The notes under the pieces were generated by a model. The model was not told the origin of the DNA. It did no database searches and worked only from the letters and a program-made list of their open reading frames with translations. Below, one piece after another: positions 1 through 12,757 of a stretch of 64,000 nt of DNA. Source of the stretch: Billgrantia pellis (GTDB lineage Bacteria; Pseudomonadota; Gammaproteobacteria; Pseudomonadales; Halomonadaceae). The stretch covers positions 186,001-250,000 of the forward strand of contig NZ_VTPY01000004.1 of NCBI RefSeq assembly GCF_008297955.1. Direction: 5' to 3'. Position 1 is the stretch's first letter, and each line of letters begins with the position of its first letter. The position numbers and the translations under genes were made by a program.

Positions 1-351
1 ACGTCGAGCTTCGTCGGGCATACCGCCGGCATGCCGGGCATGGCAGCCTATGCCGCCAGCAAGGCAGGTATTCTCGGCCTGGTGAAATGTCTCGCCGTGG
101 AGCTGGGCGCGCATGGCATCCGGGCTAACGCGCTGTTGCCCGGCGGCACCGACACGCCCGCCAGCATCACCAATGCGCCCGATGCCGGGCCGGAAGTGCT
201 GGCCTTCGTCGAAGGTCTGCACGCACTCAAGCGTATGGCCAAGCCGGAGGAGATTGCCCAGGCAGCCCTGTACCTCGCCTCCGACGCAGCGAGCTTCGTC
301 ACCGGGGCGGCGATGCCGGTCGACGGTGGCGTCTCGGTCAACCGAACTTGA
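1..351 (+). CDS. SDR family NAD(P)-dependent oxidoreductase (3' part)
   Basis: The reading frame is open from the first base, so the N-terminal Rossmann half lies outside the window. What remains starts just before the short-chain dehydrogenase active site: a Tyr and Lys in the YxxxK spacing (YAASK, bases about 49-63) are followed by the usual helix, an NALLPGGTDT segment and the C-terminal GAAMPVDGG motif that ends most classical SDR proteins. The substrate cannot be told from this part. It ends about 140 bases before the next gene, which has its own ribosome binding site. Confidence 0.85.
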   Translation, partial: TSSFVGHTAGMPGMAAYAASKAGILGLVKCLAVELGAHGIRANALLPGGTDTPASITNAPDAGPEVLAFVEGLHALKRMAKPEEIAQAALYLASDAASFVTGAAMPVDGGVSVNRT

Positions 352-491
352 ACGATAGTCATCCCCGATAGGCTAGCGGGCCGGTACTCGAAGCGGAGTC
401 GGCCCGATTTCAACTCGCCTGTCGAAAACGCCTGGCCTCGTCCGATGACGGGATGCAGGACCCGACAACAACACTATCGAGGAGAATCCCC

Positions 492-917
492 ATGCAGCTT
501 TCCACCTACCTGATCTTCAACGACAACTGCCGCGAAGCCTTCGAATTCTATCAGCGCTGCCTTGACGCCAAGCTCGAGGCCATGGCGACCTACGGCGAAA
601 TGCCCGCCAGCGAAGGTAGGGAAATTCCTCCGGAAGCCCGCGACCTGATCATGCACGCCCGACTGCGTATCGGTGACCAATGGCTGATGGCGTCGGATAA
701 CTCCCCCTGCAGCCCTGCACCCTACGAAGGCATCAAGGGGGCAAGCATCGCGATCGGCGTCGACTCGGTACAGGAAGCCGAAAGGCTCTTCAACGCCCTG
801 GCCGACAACGGCACCGTGCAGATGCCGCTCGAGGAAACCTTCTGGGCGCATCGCTTCGGCATGCTGGTGGATCGCTTCGGCGTGGCCTGGATGATTAACT
901 ACGACAAGGAGCAGTAG
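492..917 (+). CDS. VOC family protein (PhnB-like)
   Basis: A 141-residue protein of the vicinal oxygen chelate superfamily, PhnB/3-demethylubiquinone-methyltransferase-like subgroup. It begins with the typical STYLIFNDNCREAFEFYQ strand-helix pattern and ends with RFGVAWMINYD, the usual family ending. An upstream in-frame ATG at 453 exists, but ATG 492 has a good AGGAGA ribosome binding site and fits the family start. It leads a tight run of three small genes (gap to the next is 2 bases), all in families often seen beside ECF sigma factors, though none is adjacent here. The chemistry is unknown. Confidence 0.85.
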   Translation: MQLSTYLIFNDNCREAFEFYQRCLDAKLEAMATYGEMPASEGREIPPEARDLIMHARLRIGDQWLMASDNSPCSPAPYEGIKGASIAIGVDSVQEAERLFNALADNGTVQMPLEETFWAHRFGMLVDRFGVAWMINYDKEQ

Positions 918-919
918 GC

Positions 920-1327
920 ATGCGCTTCATGATACTTGTGAAGGCGACCGCGGAGACCGAAGCCGGCGCCATGCCCGAAGAATCGATGCTCGCCAAGATG
1001 ACGGACTACCACGAGGCGTTGGCCCAGGCCGGGGTGCTGCTCGACGCCGCGGGCCTGCAACCGAGCGCCAAGGGGTGGCGCATCCGCTACGACGGCGACC
1101 CGCGCCTGGTCACCGAGGGTCCCTTCACCGAGACCAAGGAGCTCATCGCCGGCTATACCTTGATCAGGACCGAGACGCGCGAAGAAGCTCTGGAGTGGGC
1201 ACGGCGCTTTCCCAATCCCGCCGGCGAGAGCCAGCCCGCGGAACTCGAGGTCCGTCAGCTGTTCGAGTTCGAGGATTTCGACAAGGGCGAGGCGATCGAG
1301 CGCTTTCGCCGCCTGGGCACACTATAG
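920..1327 (+). CDS. YCII-related / DGPF-domain protein
   Basis: A 135-residue protein of the YCII-related family (dimeric alpha-beta barrel). The signature EGPFTETKELIAGY is present, with the first Asp of the DGPF motif replaced by Glu. It starts 2 bases after the stop of the VOC gene, so the two are probably translationally coupled. Members are commonly encoded with PhnB-like VOC proteins and ECF sigma factors; the biochemical role is not established. Confidence 0.85.
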   Translation: MRFMILVKATAETEAGAMPEESMLAKMTDYHEALAQAGVLLDAAGLQPSAKGWRIRYDGDPRLVTEGPFTETKELIAGYTLIRTETREEALEWARRFPNPAGESQPAELEVRQLFEFEDFDKGEAIERFRRLGTL

Positions 1328-1337
1328 GAGAAAGGTC

Positions 1338-1694
1338 ATGAAATACATCGACGGTTTCGTGCTGCCGGTTCCCAAGGACAAGCTCGACGAGTACATCGCC
1401 ATGGCACGGCAGGCGGGCGAGGTCTGGCGCGAGTATGGTGCACTGGAATACATCGAGTGCGTTGCCGACGACGTGCAGTCCGGCCAGGTGACCTCGTTTC
1501 CCCAGAGCGTCGACCTAAAGGAGGGCGAGACGGTGGTTTTTTCTTATATCGTCTACGAGTCCCGGGAGCAGCGCGACCAGGTAAACGAAAAGGTGATGCA
1601 GGATCCTCGTATCACCTGCCTCGACCCCAAGACCATGCCCTTCGACATGAAGCGCATGTTCTGGGGCGGGTTCAAGACAGTCGTCGAGCTGTAA
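1338..1694 (+). CDS. DUF1428 domain-containing protein
   Basis: A 118-residue protein matching DUF1428 (dimeric alpha-beta barrel): it begins MKYIDGFVLPVPKDKLDEY and ends with the typical FDMKRMFWGGFK segment. An AGGAGAAAGG ribosome binding site precedes ATG 1338, 10 bases after the YCII stop, so it is the third gene of the 492-1694 unit. No catalytic residues can be assigned. Confidence 0.88.
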   Translation: MKYIDGFVLPVPKDKLDEYIAMARQAGEVWREYGALEYIECVADDVQSGQVTSFPQSVDLKEGETVVFSYIVYESREQRDQVNEKVMQDPRITCLDPKTMPFDMKRMFWGGFKTVVEL

Positions 1695-1714
1695 TACCTG
1701 CGCAGGATCGACAC

Positions 1715-2722
1715 TCAGAATTCGAGACAGATCTTGCCGAAGTGGCGGCCGGCCTCTTCGTGGCGGAAGGCGTCGGCGATTTCGTCGAGGCTGAAGCTGC
1801 GATCGAGGATCGGCCGCATGCCGCTGGCCTCGATGCCGCGAATCATCTCCTGCTGGTGAATGCGACTGCCGACGATCAGCCCCTGCAGGCGCGCCTGCTT
1901 GGCCATCAGCTTGGCGGTAGGGACCTCACCGCCGCGACCGGTCAGTACACCGATCAATGCGATGTGGCCGCCGATACGCACCGCCTCGATGGATTGAGGG
2001 AGTGTGCCGGGGCCGCCGACCTCAATGACATGATCGACGCCATACCCTTCGGTGAGCGCCTTGACGCGTTTGCCCCACTCGGGCTCGGCCTTGTAGTTGA
2101 GCGTATGGTCGGCGCCCAGTTGTTGCAGACGCTCAATCTTTTCGTCCGAAGACGACGTGGCGATCACTCGTGCGCCCATTGCCTTGGCGAACTGTAGCGC
2201 GAAGATCGACACGCCTCCGGTACCCAGGGTAAGGACGGTATCGCCCGCCTTGAGACCGGCATCGATCACCAGCGCGCGCCAGGCGGTCAACCCCGCGGTG
2301 GTCAGAGTCGCGGCCTCGGCATGGCTATAGCCTTTGGGGGCGTGGGTGAACCAGGTCGCCGGGCGCACCACCTGCTCGCGGGCATAGCCATCGACCCCAT
2401 CGCCGGGCGTGGTCTTGAAGTCGCCCACCCGTGCCGGACCATCGAGCCAGTAGGGGAAGAAGGTGGAGACTACCGCATCGCCCACCGCGAACTCCTCGAC
2501 GCCGTCGCCGATCGCCTCGATCACACCGGCCCCATCCGACATCGGAATGCGGCCGTCCTCGGTCGGCATCTTGCCCGAGACGACGCCGTAATCATGAAAA
2601 TTCAGCGAACTGGCATGGATCCTGACGCGAATCTCGCCGGGCCCCGGCTCACCGGGCTCAGGCTGCTCACCCACCTCGAGACGATCCAGGCCGCCGGGGC
2701 GGCGTACGGTAACCCCTTTCAT
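1715..2722 (-). CDS. Zinc-independent MDR-family NAD(P)-dependent oxidoreductase
   Basis: A 335-residue medium-chain dehydrogenase/reductase. The N-terminal GroES-like fold lacks the Cys/His zinc ligands of alcohol dehydrogenases (it has SLNFHDYG where GVCxxD would be), so it resembles quinone oxidoreductase or enoyl reductase members. The Rossmann half carries TLGTGGVSIFALQFAKAMGA as the dinucleotide-binding loop and the long GYGVDHVIEVGG segment. Start 2722 is chosen because AGGAGAG lies just upstream; an ATG 27 bases further out has no clear site. It converges on the DUF1428 gene. Substrate unknown. Confidence 0.85.
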   Translation of the reverse strand: MKGVTVRRPGGLDRLEVGEQPEPGEPGPGEIRVRIHASSLNFHDYGVVSGKMPTEDGRIPMSDGAGVIEAIGDGVEEFAVGDAVVSTFFPYWLDGPARVGDFKTTPGDGVDGYAREQVVRPATWFTHAPKGYSHAEAATLTTAGLTAWRALVIDAGLKAGDTVLTLGTGGVSIFALQFAKAMGARVIATSSSDEKIERLQQLGADHTLNYKAEPEWGKRVKALTEGYGVDHVIEVGGPGTLPQSIEAVRIGGHIALIGVLTGRGGEVPTAKLMAKQARLQGLIVGSRIHQQEMIRGIEASGMRPILDRSFSLDEIADAFRHEEAGRHFGKICLEF

Positions 2723-2962
2723 TGCGCTCTCCTCTTTTGGATAAGCCATCGTGCTGCGCTGCCTGACACCATGGCAGTCCCTACTGGTTCAGGCAACCAC
2801 AGCCGTTTTAGTGAACACAGCGTTAAAACTTAATCGACTCCATTGGGTCAAAGCATTTGTCGGCCAACGAGAAAACTGCCACCCTCAATTCGTAGGCACG
2901 CCTCTCGTAGGGACAGTGAGCGTCCCGGGGGTCGCCCCATCCACCCACAGGAGGACATGCGC

Positions 2963-3121
2963 ATGGGAATCATCGAAGCGCTGACCGTGAGCGTGGCCGC
3001 AGTGGCGCTGTTGGCTCTGGCCTACGTCATGAGCGAGAAGCAGCGGCGCCCCATCCGCAAGGAAGTGCGTATCGAGGAGCATGAGCGCGAGCCTTACCGG
3101 TACCGCATGCGGCGCAAGTAA
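2963..3121 (+). CDS. Small single-pass membrane protein
   Basis: A 52-residue protein not recognised as a named family. A hydrophobic segment at about residues 4-23 is followed by a highly charged tail rich in Arg, Lys and Glu. A strong AGGAGGA ribosome binding site lies 7 bases before ATG 2963, which favours it over the ATG at 2957. The gene stands alone between the divergent oxidoreductase and a hairpin that separates it from lhr. Confidence 0.6.
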   Translation: MGIIEALTVSVAAVALLALAYVMSEKQRRPIRKEVRIEEHEREPYRYRMRRK

Positions 3122-3147
3122 TCCCTTATCGCAGTCGATCGTTCGTC

Positions 3148-3177
3148 AGCCCCCGGGACCGCAAGGTACCGGGGGCT
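3148..3177. terminator. Bidirectional terminator-like hairpin
   Basis: A perfect 9-bp stem (AGCCCCCGG / CCGGGGGCT) can extend through an inner ACC/GGT pairing to a GCAA tetraloop. It lies between the convergent small membrane protein gene and lhr. The plus-strand tail (GCTTTCTG) is only moderately T-rich. Confidence 0.6.
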
Positions 3178-3187
3178 GCTTTCTGAT

Positions 3188-7567
<4,380 letters not shown>

Positions 7568-7650
7568 GGGCGCTCCGGGATATCGCTTTCCTACAACGTA
7601 ATCGAGGGACGGGCGAAACGCGATGCCCTTCCCCTGGGAGAGATCAATTA

Positions 7651-8556
7651 TTACGGCAGGAGCATGTCGCCCAGTTCGCGCTTGAGCCACTCGATTAGCC
7701 GGCCGCTACGCCGTTGATCGCCACTGGGAGCATGCCACAGACATAGCCGAGCGGGTGTCTCGACGAACCCCCAGGGAGCGATCAGTCGCCCCTGACGCAG
7801 CTCATCCTCGACCAGCAGCCGGGGCGCTATCGCTATGCCCAACCCGGCCACCGCCGCCTCTATCAGGTAATAGAGATGATCGAAGCCTTGCCCCTCGGCC
7901 AGCGCCCGATCGAGGCGCGCCGGGTCGAGTGCCTGTGCGCCTGCCCACTGCGGCCAGGCCTGCGGCCGCGAGGCGGTATGCAGCAGCTTGGCGTTGAACA
8001 GCGTCGCCGGCTGCGCCGGATCGAACCGAGCCGCCAACTGCGGGCTCGCTACCGCACAGATATGCTCTGCGGCAAGCACACACACCTTCACGTCGGCTGG
8101 CCACGGCGGTGCGGCAAACGTCAACGTCGCGCTGACCTCGTCCTTACCGGGGGTCGCTTCGCTCTCGCTGGATACGACATGCAGCTTGAGTTCGGGCAGT
8201 TCACGATGCAGGCGATCGAGCCGTGGAATGAGCCAGCGCGCCAGGAGACTTCCCGGGCAGGCCAGGAGGAACGGTGCCCCCTCGACGTCACGCTTCAACT
8301 GCGCGCAGCTATCGCGCAAGCGGACGAATGCCTCACCAACGCCGCGCTGTAGCCGTTCTCCGTGGCTTGTGAGTTCCAAGCCTCGCCCCGCCTTGGCAAA
8401 CAGCGCTACACCGAAGTGTTCTTCCAGGCTACGCAGCTGACGACTGACCGCACCGTGAGTCACGCTGAGTTCATGCGCCGCGGCCGTGACGCTACCCAAC
8501 CGGGCGGTCGCCTCGAAGGCCCGCAAGGCGCTGAGAGAAGGCATGGAGTTAAGCAT
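7651..8556 (-). CDS. trpI: LysR-type regulator TrpI
   Basis: A 301-residue LysR-type activator of the GcvA/TrpI subgroup: the N-terminal winged helix contains ALRAFEATARLGSVTAAAHE and THGAVSRQLRSLEE, followed by a type 2 periplasmic-binding-like sensor domain. It is divergent from trpB with about 100 bases between, exactly the arrangement of trpI-trpBA in pseudomonads, where TrpI activates trpBA in response to indoleglycerol phosphate. ATG 8556 aligns with known TrpI starts; a GTG at 8577 and an ATG at 8544 are alternatives. The name rests on context plus similarity. Confidence 0.85.
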   Translation of the reverse strand: MLNSMPSLSALRAFEATARLGSVTAAAHELSVTHGAVSRQLRSLEEHFGVALFAKAGRGLELTSHGERLQRGVGEAFVRLRDSCAQLKRDVEGAPFLLACPGSLLARWLIPRLDRLHRELPELKLHVVSSESEATPGKDEVSATLTFAAPPWPADVKVCVLAAEHICAVASPQLAARFDPAQPATLFNAKLLHTASRPQAWPQWAGAQALDPARLDRALAEGQGFDHLYYLIEAAVAGLGIAIAPRLLVEDELRQGRLIAPWGFVETPARLCLWHAPSGDQRRSGRLIEWLKRELGDMLLP

Positions 8557-8660
8557 CGATCTGTGACCCAGACTCACATATAGCGGCCATCTTATCGATT
8601 TTTCGCCCCGCCTGCCTGCGCTAGTTTCACCGAACGTTCCATGAACCTTCGAGGCAACCC

Positions 8661-9866
8661 ATGACCGACGACACGATGCAGCCCGATGCCGATGGCTTGT
8701 TCGGCCGCTTCGGCGGTCGCTTCGTCCCCGAGACGTTGATGCCGCTGATTACCGATCTTCAGGCCGAATACGATACGGCACGAAAAGACACCGAGTTCCA
8801 GCGCCAGCTCGCCTACTTCCAGCGCGACTACGTTGGCCGGCCCAGCCCGCTCTACTATGCCGAGCGTCTTACCGAGCACTTCGGCGGCGCAAAAATCTAT
8901 CTCAAGCGCGAAGAGCTCAACCATACCGGCGCGCACAAGATCAACAATTGCATCGGCCAGATCCTGCTCGCCAAGCGCATGGGCAAGACACGCATCATTG
9001 CCGAAACGGGCGCTGGCATGCACGGCGTCGCCACGGCCACCGTGGCGGCACGTTTCGGCATGCCCTGTGTCGTCTACATGGGATCGGCCGATATCGAACG
9101 CCAGCAACCCAACGTGTTCCGCATGAAGCTGCTCGGCGCCGAGGTCATTCCGGTCGCGACGGGTACCGGCACGCTCAAGGACGCCATGAACGAGGCGCTG
9201 CGCGACTGGGTCACCCATATCGATGAGACCTTCTACATCATCGGCACCGTGGCCGGGCCGCACCCCTATCCCGCCATGGTGCGCGACTTCCAGGCGGTGA
9301 TCGGGCGCGAGACCCGTGCGCAGATCCTCGAGAAAGAAGGACGTTTGCCCGATTCCCTCGTCGCTTGCATCGGTGGTGGCTCGAACGCCATGGGATTGTT
9401 CCACCCCTTTCTCGCCGACGAAGCGGTCAGGATGGTCGGCGTCGAGGCCGGCGGCAAGGGCCTCGAGACCGGCCTGCACGCGGCGAGCCTCAGCGGCGGC
9501 GTGCCCGGCGTACTGCATGGCAACCGCACCTACCTGCTGCAGGACGAGGATGGCCAGATCACCGATGCCCACTCGATATCGGCCGGGCTCGACTATCCCG
9601 GCATCGGCCCGGAGCACGCCTGGCTGCATGAACGGGGACGCGTCGAATACGTCTCGATCACCGACGACGAAGCGCTCGAGGCATTCCAGTGCTGTTGCCG
9701 TCAGGAGGGGATCATTCCCGCGCTCGAATCGGCCCACGCCCTGGCCGAGGTCGCCAAGCGCGCGCCGACGCTGCCCGGCGATCACCTCATGGTGGTCAAC
9801 CTGAGCGGACGAGGCGACAAGGACATGATGAGCGTCGCCCAACATCTCGGGGAGAATTTTCAATGA
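8661..9866 (+). CDS. trpB: Tryptophan synthase beta subunit
   Basis: A 401-residue TrpB, which condenses indole with L-serine to tryptophan using PLP in the alpha2-beta2 complex. The [17 protein letters not shown] start, the PLP-binding Lys in [12 protein letters not shown] (K93) and the phosphate-binding GGGSNAMG loop are all present, and the C-terminal LSGRGDKD is intact. The stop overlaps the first possible trpA start (ATGA at 9863). Upstream lies divergent trpI. The other trp genes (trpE, G, D, C, F) are not in the window. Confidence 0.97.
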   Translation: MTDDTMQPDADGLFGRFGGRFVPETLMPLITDLQAEYDTARKDTEFQRQLAYFQRDYVGRPSPLYYAERLTEHFGGAKIYLKREELNHTGAHKINNCIGQILLAKRMGKTRIIAETGAGMHGVATATVAARFGMPCVVYMGSADIERQQPNVFRMKLLGAEVIPVATGTGTLKDAMNEALRDWVTHIDETFYIIGTVAGPHPYPAMVRDFQAVIGRETRAQILEKEGRLPDSLVACIGGGSNAMGLFHPFLADEAVRMVGVEAGGKGLETGLHAASLSGGVPGVLHGNRTYLLQDEDGQITDAHSISAGLDYPGIGPEHAWLHERGRVEYVSITDDEALEAFQCCCRQEGIIPALESAHALAEVAKRAPTLPGDHLMVVNLSGRGDKDMMSVAQHLGENFQ

Positions 9867-9886
9867 ACGCCGCCAAGGAGAGCCCC

Positions 9887-10708
9887 ATGAACGACGCCAC
9901 TCGCCTCGACGAGCGCTTTACAGCGCTCGAGGCGGAAAAAAGGCCGGCCCTGGTGACCTACGTCACCGCCGGCGATCCCGACTTCGAGACCTCGCTGGAA
10001 ATCCTCAAGGGGCTGCCGGCGGCTGGCGCCGACGTGATCGAGCTCGGCATGCCATTCAGCGATCCCATGGCCGACGGGCCCACGATCCAGAAGGCAGCGC
10101 TACGCGCCCTCAGGGGCGGGCAGAACATGATCCGGACGCTCGAGATGGTGCACGCCTTCCGCCGCCAGGAGTCGCACACGCCGCTGGTGCTGATGGGCTA
10201 TTACAACCCCATACACCGCTACGGCGTGGCGCGATTCCTGAAGGAGGCTGCCCATGCCGGAGTCGATGGCTTGATCGTGGTCGACCTGCCGCCCGAGCAT
10301 GACGACGAGTTGTGCCTGCCCGCCAGGGAGCACGGCATTGCCTTTATCCGCCTCGCCACACCGACCACCGACAGCAAGCGGCTTCCCCGGGTTCTGGAGA
10401 ATGCCTCGGGCTTCCTGTACGGCGTGTCGGTGAACGGCATTACGGGTGGTAGCGCCCCGGCGCTACAAGATGTCGAGCGCATGGTGGGTCAACTGCGCAA
10501 GCATAGCCACCTGCCGATTGCGGTCGGTTTCGGCATTCGCACTGCCGCACAGGCGGCAGCAATTGGCCGATTCAGCGATGCCGTGGTGGTCGGCTCGGCG
10601 CTGGTGGAGGGCATCGAAAGCGCCGAAACACGGCGCGGCGCCGTCGAGGCGGTGCATGGCCTGGTTCGCGAGCTGGCCGCAGGGGTGGGTCGAGCGGGCA
10701 AACCGTAG
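9887..10708 (+). CDS. trpA: Tryptophan synthase alpha subunit
   Basis: A 273-residue TrpA, which cleaves indole-3-glycerol phosphate and channels indole to TrpB. Catalytic Glu (E52, in [11 protein letters not shown]) and Asp (D63, in MADGPTIQ) are in place, and the [10 protein letters not shown] and GFGIRTAAQ phosphate-binding segments follow. Two starts are possible: ATG 9863, overlapping the trpB stop, and ATG 9887, preceded by AAGGAG at 6 bases. The latter is chosen because it fits the family's N-terminus. Confidence 0.96.
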   Translation: MNDATRLDERFTALEAEKRPALVTYVTAGDPDFETSLEILKGLPAAGADVIELGMPFSDPMADGPTIQKAALRALRGGQNMIRTLEMVHAFRRQESHTPLVLMGYYNPIHRYGVARFLKEAAHAGVDGLIVVDLPPEHDDELCLPAREHGIAFIRLATPTTDSKRLPRVLENASGFLYGVSVNGITGGSAPALQDVERMVGQLRKHSHLPIAVGFGIRTAAQAAAIGRFSDAVVVGSALVEGIESAETRRGAVEAVHGLVRELAAGVGRAGKP

Positions 10709-10886
10709 TGCAGGCCTGACCGAGCAACGAGCCTATGGCCGGTATCGATGGATCGGGCGCCCCAGTAAGCCCTTACTTACCTGAAACGATGCTCACTGCT
10801 CATCGGACGGATTCTGTCTGAATCCCAGGCATTTCGGCGCCCTAGACGCTTACGCATGCGCGGTTAGCTCAGCCCGACACGAACGT

Positions 10887-11345
10887 CTAGCGCTGCACGT
10901 GCACGATGGCATCGCCATCGACCAGGTCCCATTCGCCACTGTTGCGATACAGCCGCTTGCCCTGGCGGGGGTAGTCGGTAACGTCCTGCACCAGCCGCTG
11001 GCCCATCACCAGGCATACCAGCGGCTCGTCGCCGTCGTTGTACATTTCGTGCGGCACGCCATTGGTTGGACAGCCGATGAAGTCGCCGGGGCCTATCGGC
11101 TGCTTCCAGTCGCCCAGGGTGGCTACGCCACACCCTGAAAGCACGTAGATGGCCTCCTCCTCGTAGCGATGGCAGTGGTACTCCGTAGAGAGGTGGCCGG
11201 GCGGCACGCTAATCCTATGAACTCCAAGCTGCGTCATGCCCACGGCGTCGCCCAGCGACTTGTTGATGCGGACGGCCTTGGTGTTGAGGAAGTGCACTTT
11301 CCTCACGCCTTCAAGGGCTTCGATATCCTGTGCCGATAGGAACAT
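10887..11345 (-). CDS. Cupin domain-containing protein
   Basis: A 152-residue single-domain cupin. The first cupin motif, with metal-binding His residues, is at EYHCHRYEEEAIYVLSG, and the second at NGVPHEMYNDGDEP, so a metal site is likely. The turn GDWKQPIGPGDFIGCP is typical. AAGGAGAG precedes ATG 11345. It is monocistronic and divergent from the monooxygenase/ECF41 operon. The substrate is unknown. Confidence 0.8.
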   Translation of the reverse strand: MFLSAQDIEALEGVRKVHFLNTKAVRINKSLGDAVGMTQLGVHRISVPPGHLSTEYHCHRYEEEAIYVLSGCGVATLGDWKQPIGPGDFIGCPTNGVPHEMYNDGDEPLVCLVMGQRLVQDVTDYPRQGKRLYRNSGEWDLVDGDAIVHVQR

Positions 11346-11453
11346 GGCCGCTCTCCTTCATGTGGAGCCGTTGTCGGGTCCTCGACGAGCATCGCACTAT
11401 CATAAGGGGCAACTCCATCCTCAGCAGGAGGAAGCGATGGATGAGTCTGCCCC

Positions 11454-11480
11454 TGTCACAAGTCCCGCTCCTGAATCGTC
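11454..11480 (+). promoter_or_regulatory. ECF41-type promoter
   Basis: TGTCACA (11454-11460) is followed after exactly 16 bases by CGTC (11477-11480). This is the consensus described for ECF41 sigma factors. It lies about 64 bases upstream of the monooxygenase gene, whose operon contains an ECF41 sigma factor, so autoregulation is likely. Confidence 0.8.
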
Positions 11481-11543
11481 ATCGCCATGACAGCCGCTCG
11501 GCTCTCATCTCGCCACCTTCACCCAACGATTCAGGAACCACAC

Positions 11544-11876
11544 ATGAACCAGAACACGCTTTTCATCAAGCACAAGGCACTGCCTGGCAAACGCGATGAG
11601 GTAAGGCGCGCCTGGGAGGACCATCTGGCACCCAGTATCGAGGCGCGCCAGGTCCATGACGCCTATTTCTACTGCTACGACGACAGCGATCCCGATACGA
11701 TCCGCGTTTTCCAGCGCTACGTCGATGGCGCGGATGCACAGGCCTTCATGCAGGGGCCGGCCTATGACGCCTATATCGCCGCGGTAACGCCCCTGCTGGC
11801 TCATCCGCCCGAGATTCATACTGCCACCGTGGCCTGGGCCAAGGACAAGGCGGCTCCGGTTTCCGAGACAGCCTGA
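11544..11876 (+). CDS. Antibiotic biosynthesis monooxygenase-like protein
   Basis: A 110-residue dimeric alpha-beta barrel protein of the ABM type (FIKHKALPGKRDEVRRAWEDH; later a VFQRYVDGADAQAF strand-helix). ATG 11544 is used because AGGA lies just upstream and the fold begins there; an upstream in-frame ATG at 11487 overlaps the promoter region. Its stop shares a base with the start of the ECF41 gene (TGATG), so the two are coupled. ECF41 loci usually carry a small enzyme of this kind as the regulated partner; its substrate is not known. Confidence 0.8.
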   Translation: MNQNTLFIKHKALPGKRDEVRRAWEDHLAPSIEARQVHDAYFYCYDDSDPDTIRVFQRYVDGADAQAFMQGPAYDAYIAAVTPLLAHPPEIHTATVAWAKDKAAPVSETA

Positions 11877-12748
11877 TGTCTTCAGCCGATTTGCTTCACT
11901 TCGAGGAGGCCCGCCCCATGCTGTTGGGGCTGGCCTATCGTATCCTCGGCTCGCGCGCCGACGCCGAGGATGCGGTGCAGGACACCTTTCTCAAGTGGCA
12001 GGCAGCGGATCGTGAGGCTATCGGCACGCCCCGCGCCTGGCTGACCACGGCCTGCACGCGGCGCTGCCTCGATCTGCTGGACAACGCCCACCGGGCCCGG
12101 GTCGACTATGTCGGCGCCTGGCTGCCCGAGCCCATCCCCACGCCCGCCGTTGCCGCTGCCGAGGATGCCGCCTTGCTCGCCGACTCACTCTCTACCGCCT
12201 TCCTGCTGCTGCTGGAGCGGCTGTCGCCCAAAGAGCGAGCGGCCTATCTGCTGCATGAGATTTTCGACACCTCGTATGACGAAATCGCCGCCATGCTCGA
12301 ACTCAAGGGGCCGGCCTGCCGCAAGCTGGTGTCCCGGGCGCGGAGCAATCTCCAAACCGCCGAGGAACGGCACGCCCCACCGCGAGCACGCCAGCAGGCG
12401 CTGATGGAGGCATTCCGGCTCGCCATCACCGAAGGCACCACGGCGCGGCTTGCGAACCTGCTCTCGGCCGAGGTTCGCCTGAGTGCCGACGGCGGCGGCA
12501 AGGTGCCCACCCTGCTCGAGCCGCTGCACGGCAAGACGGAGGTGCTTGGCTTCCTGGCCAGCCGGTTGAGTCAATACTGGGCCGACTACCGATGGCATGA
12601 AGCCGATATCAACGGGGGCCGCGGCTTCTTGATGCATCGGCAAGGAGTCGTCACAGCCGTGGTGACCTTCGGTTTCGACCCTTCGGGCCAGGCGACGGAC
12701 ATCTTCATCGTGCGCAATCCCGATAAGCTCACCGGGCTGGCGCCATGA
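11876..12748 (+). CDS. ECF41-family RNA polymerase sigma factor
   Basis: A 290-residue extracytoplasmic-function sigma factor. Region 2 (LLGLAYRILGSRADAEDAVQDTFL) and region 4 (LSPKERAAYLLHEIF with DTSYDEIAAML) are followed by a SnoaL-like C-terminal domain that replaces an anti-sigma factor in this group. Two ECF41 hallmarks are visible: DGGGK in the extension and NPDKL near the C-terminus, which in studied members modulate sigma activity. It is coupled by a TGATG overlap to the monooxygenase gene, and the promoter ahead of that gene matches ECF41 recognition. Confidence 0.93.
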   Translation: MSSADLLHFEEARPMLLGLAYRILGSRADAEDAVQDTFLKWQAADREAIGTPRAWLTTACTRRCLDLLDNAHRARVDYVGAWLPEPIPTPAVAAAEDAALLADSLSTAFLLLLERLSPKERAAYLLHEIFDTSYDEIAAMLELKGPACRKLVSRARSNLQTAEERHAPPRARQQALMEAFRLAITEGTTARLANLLSAEVRLSADGGGKVPTLLEPLHGKTEVLGFLASRLSQYWADYRWHEADINGGRGFLMHRQGVVTAVVTFGFDPSGQATDIFIVRNPDKLTGLAP

Positions 12749-12757
12749 AGCTTCAGC

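Noticed and set aside
10709..10886. A possible small RNA or terminator after trpA
   Set aside because: Only a short inverted repeat (AGTAAG/CTTACT) is visible; no strong stem with a T-tract or conserved RNA features.
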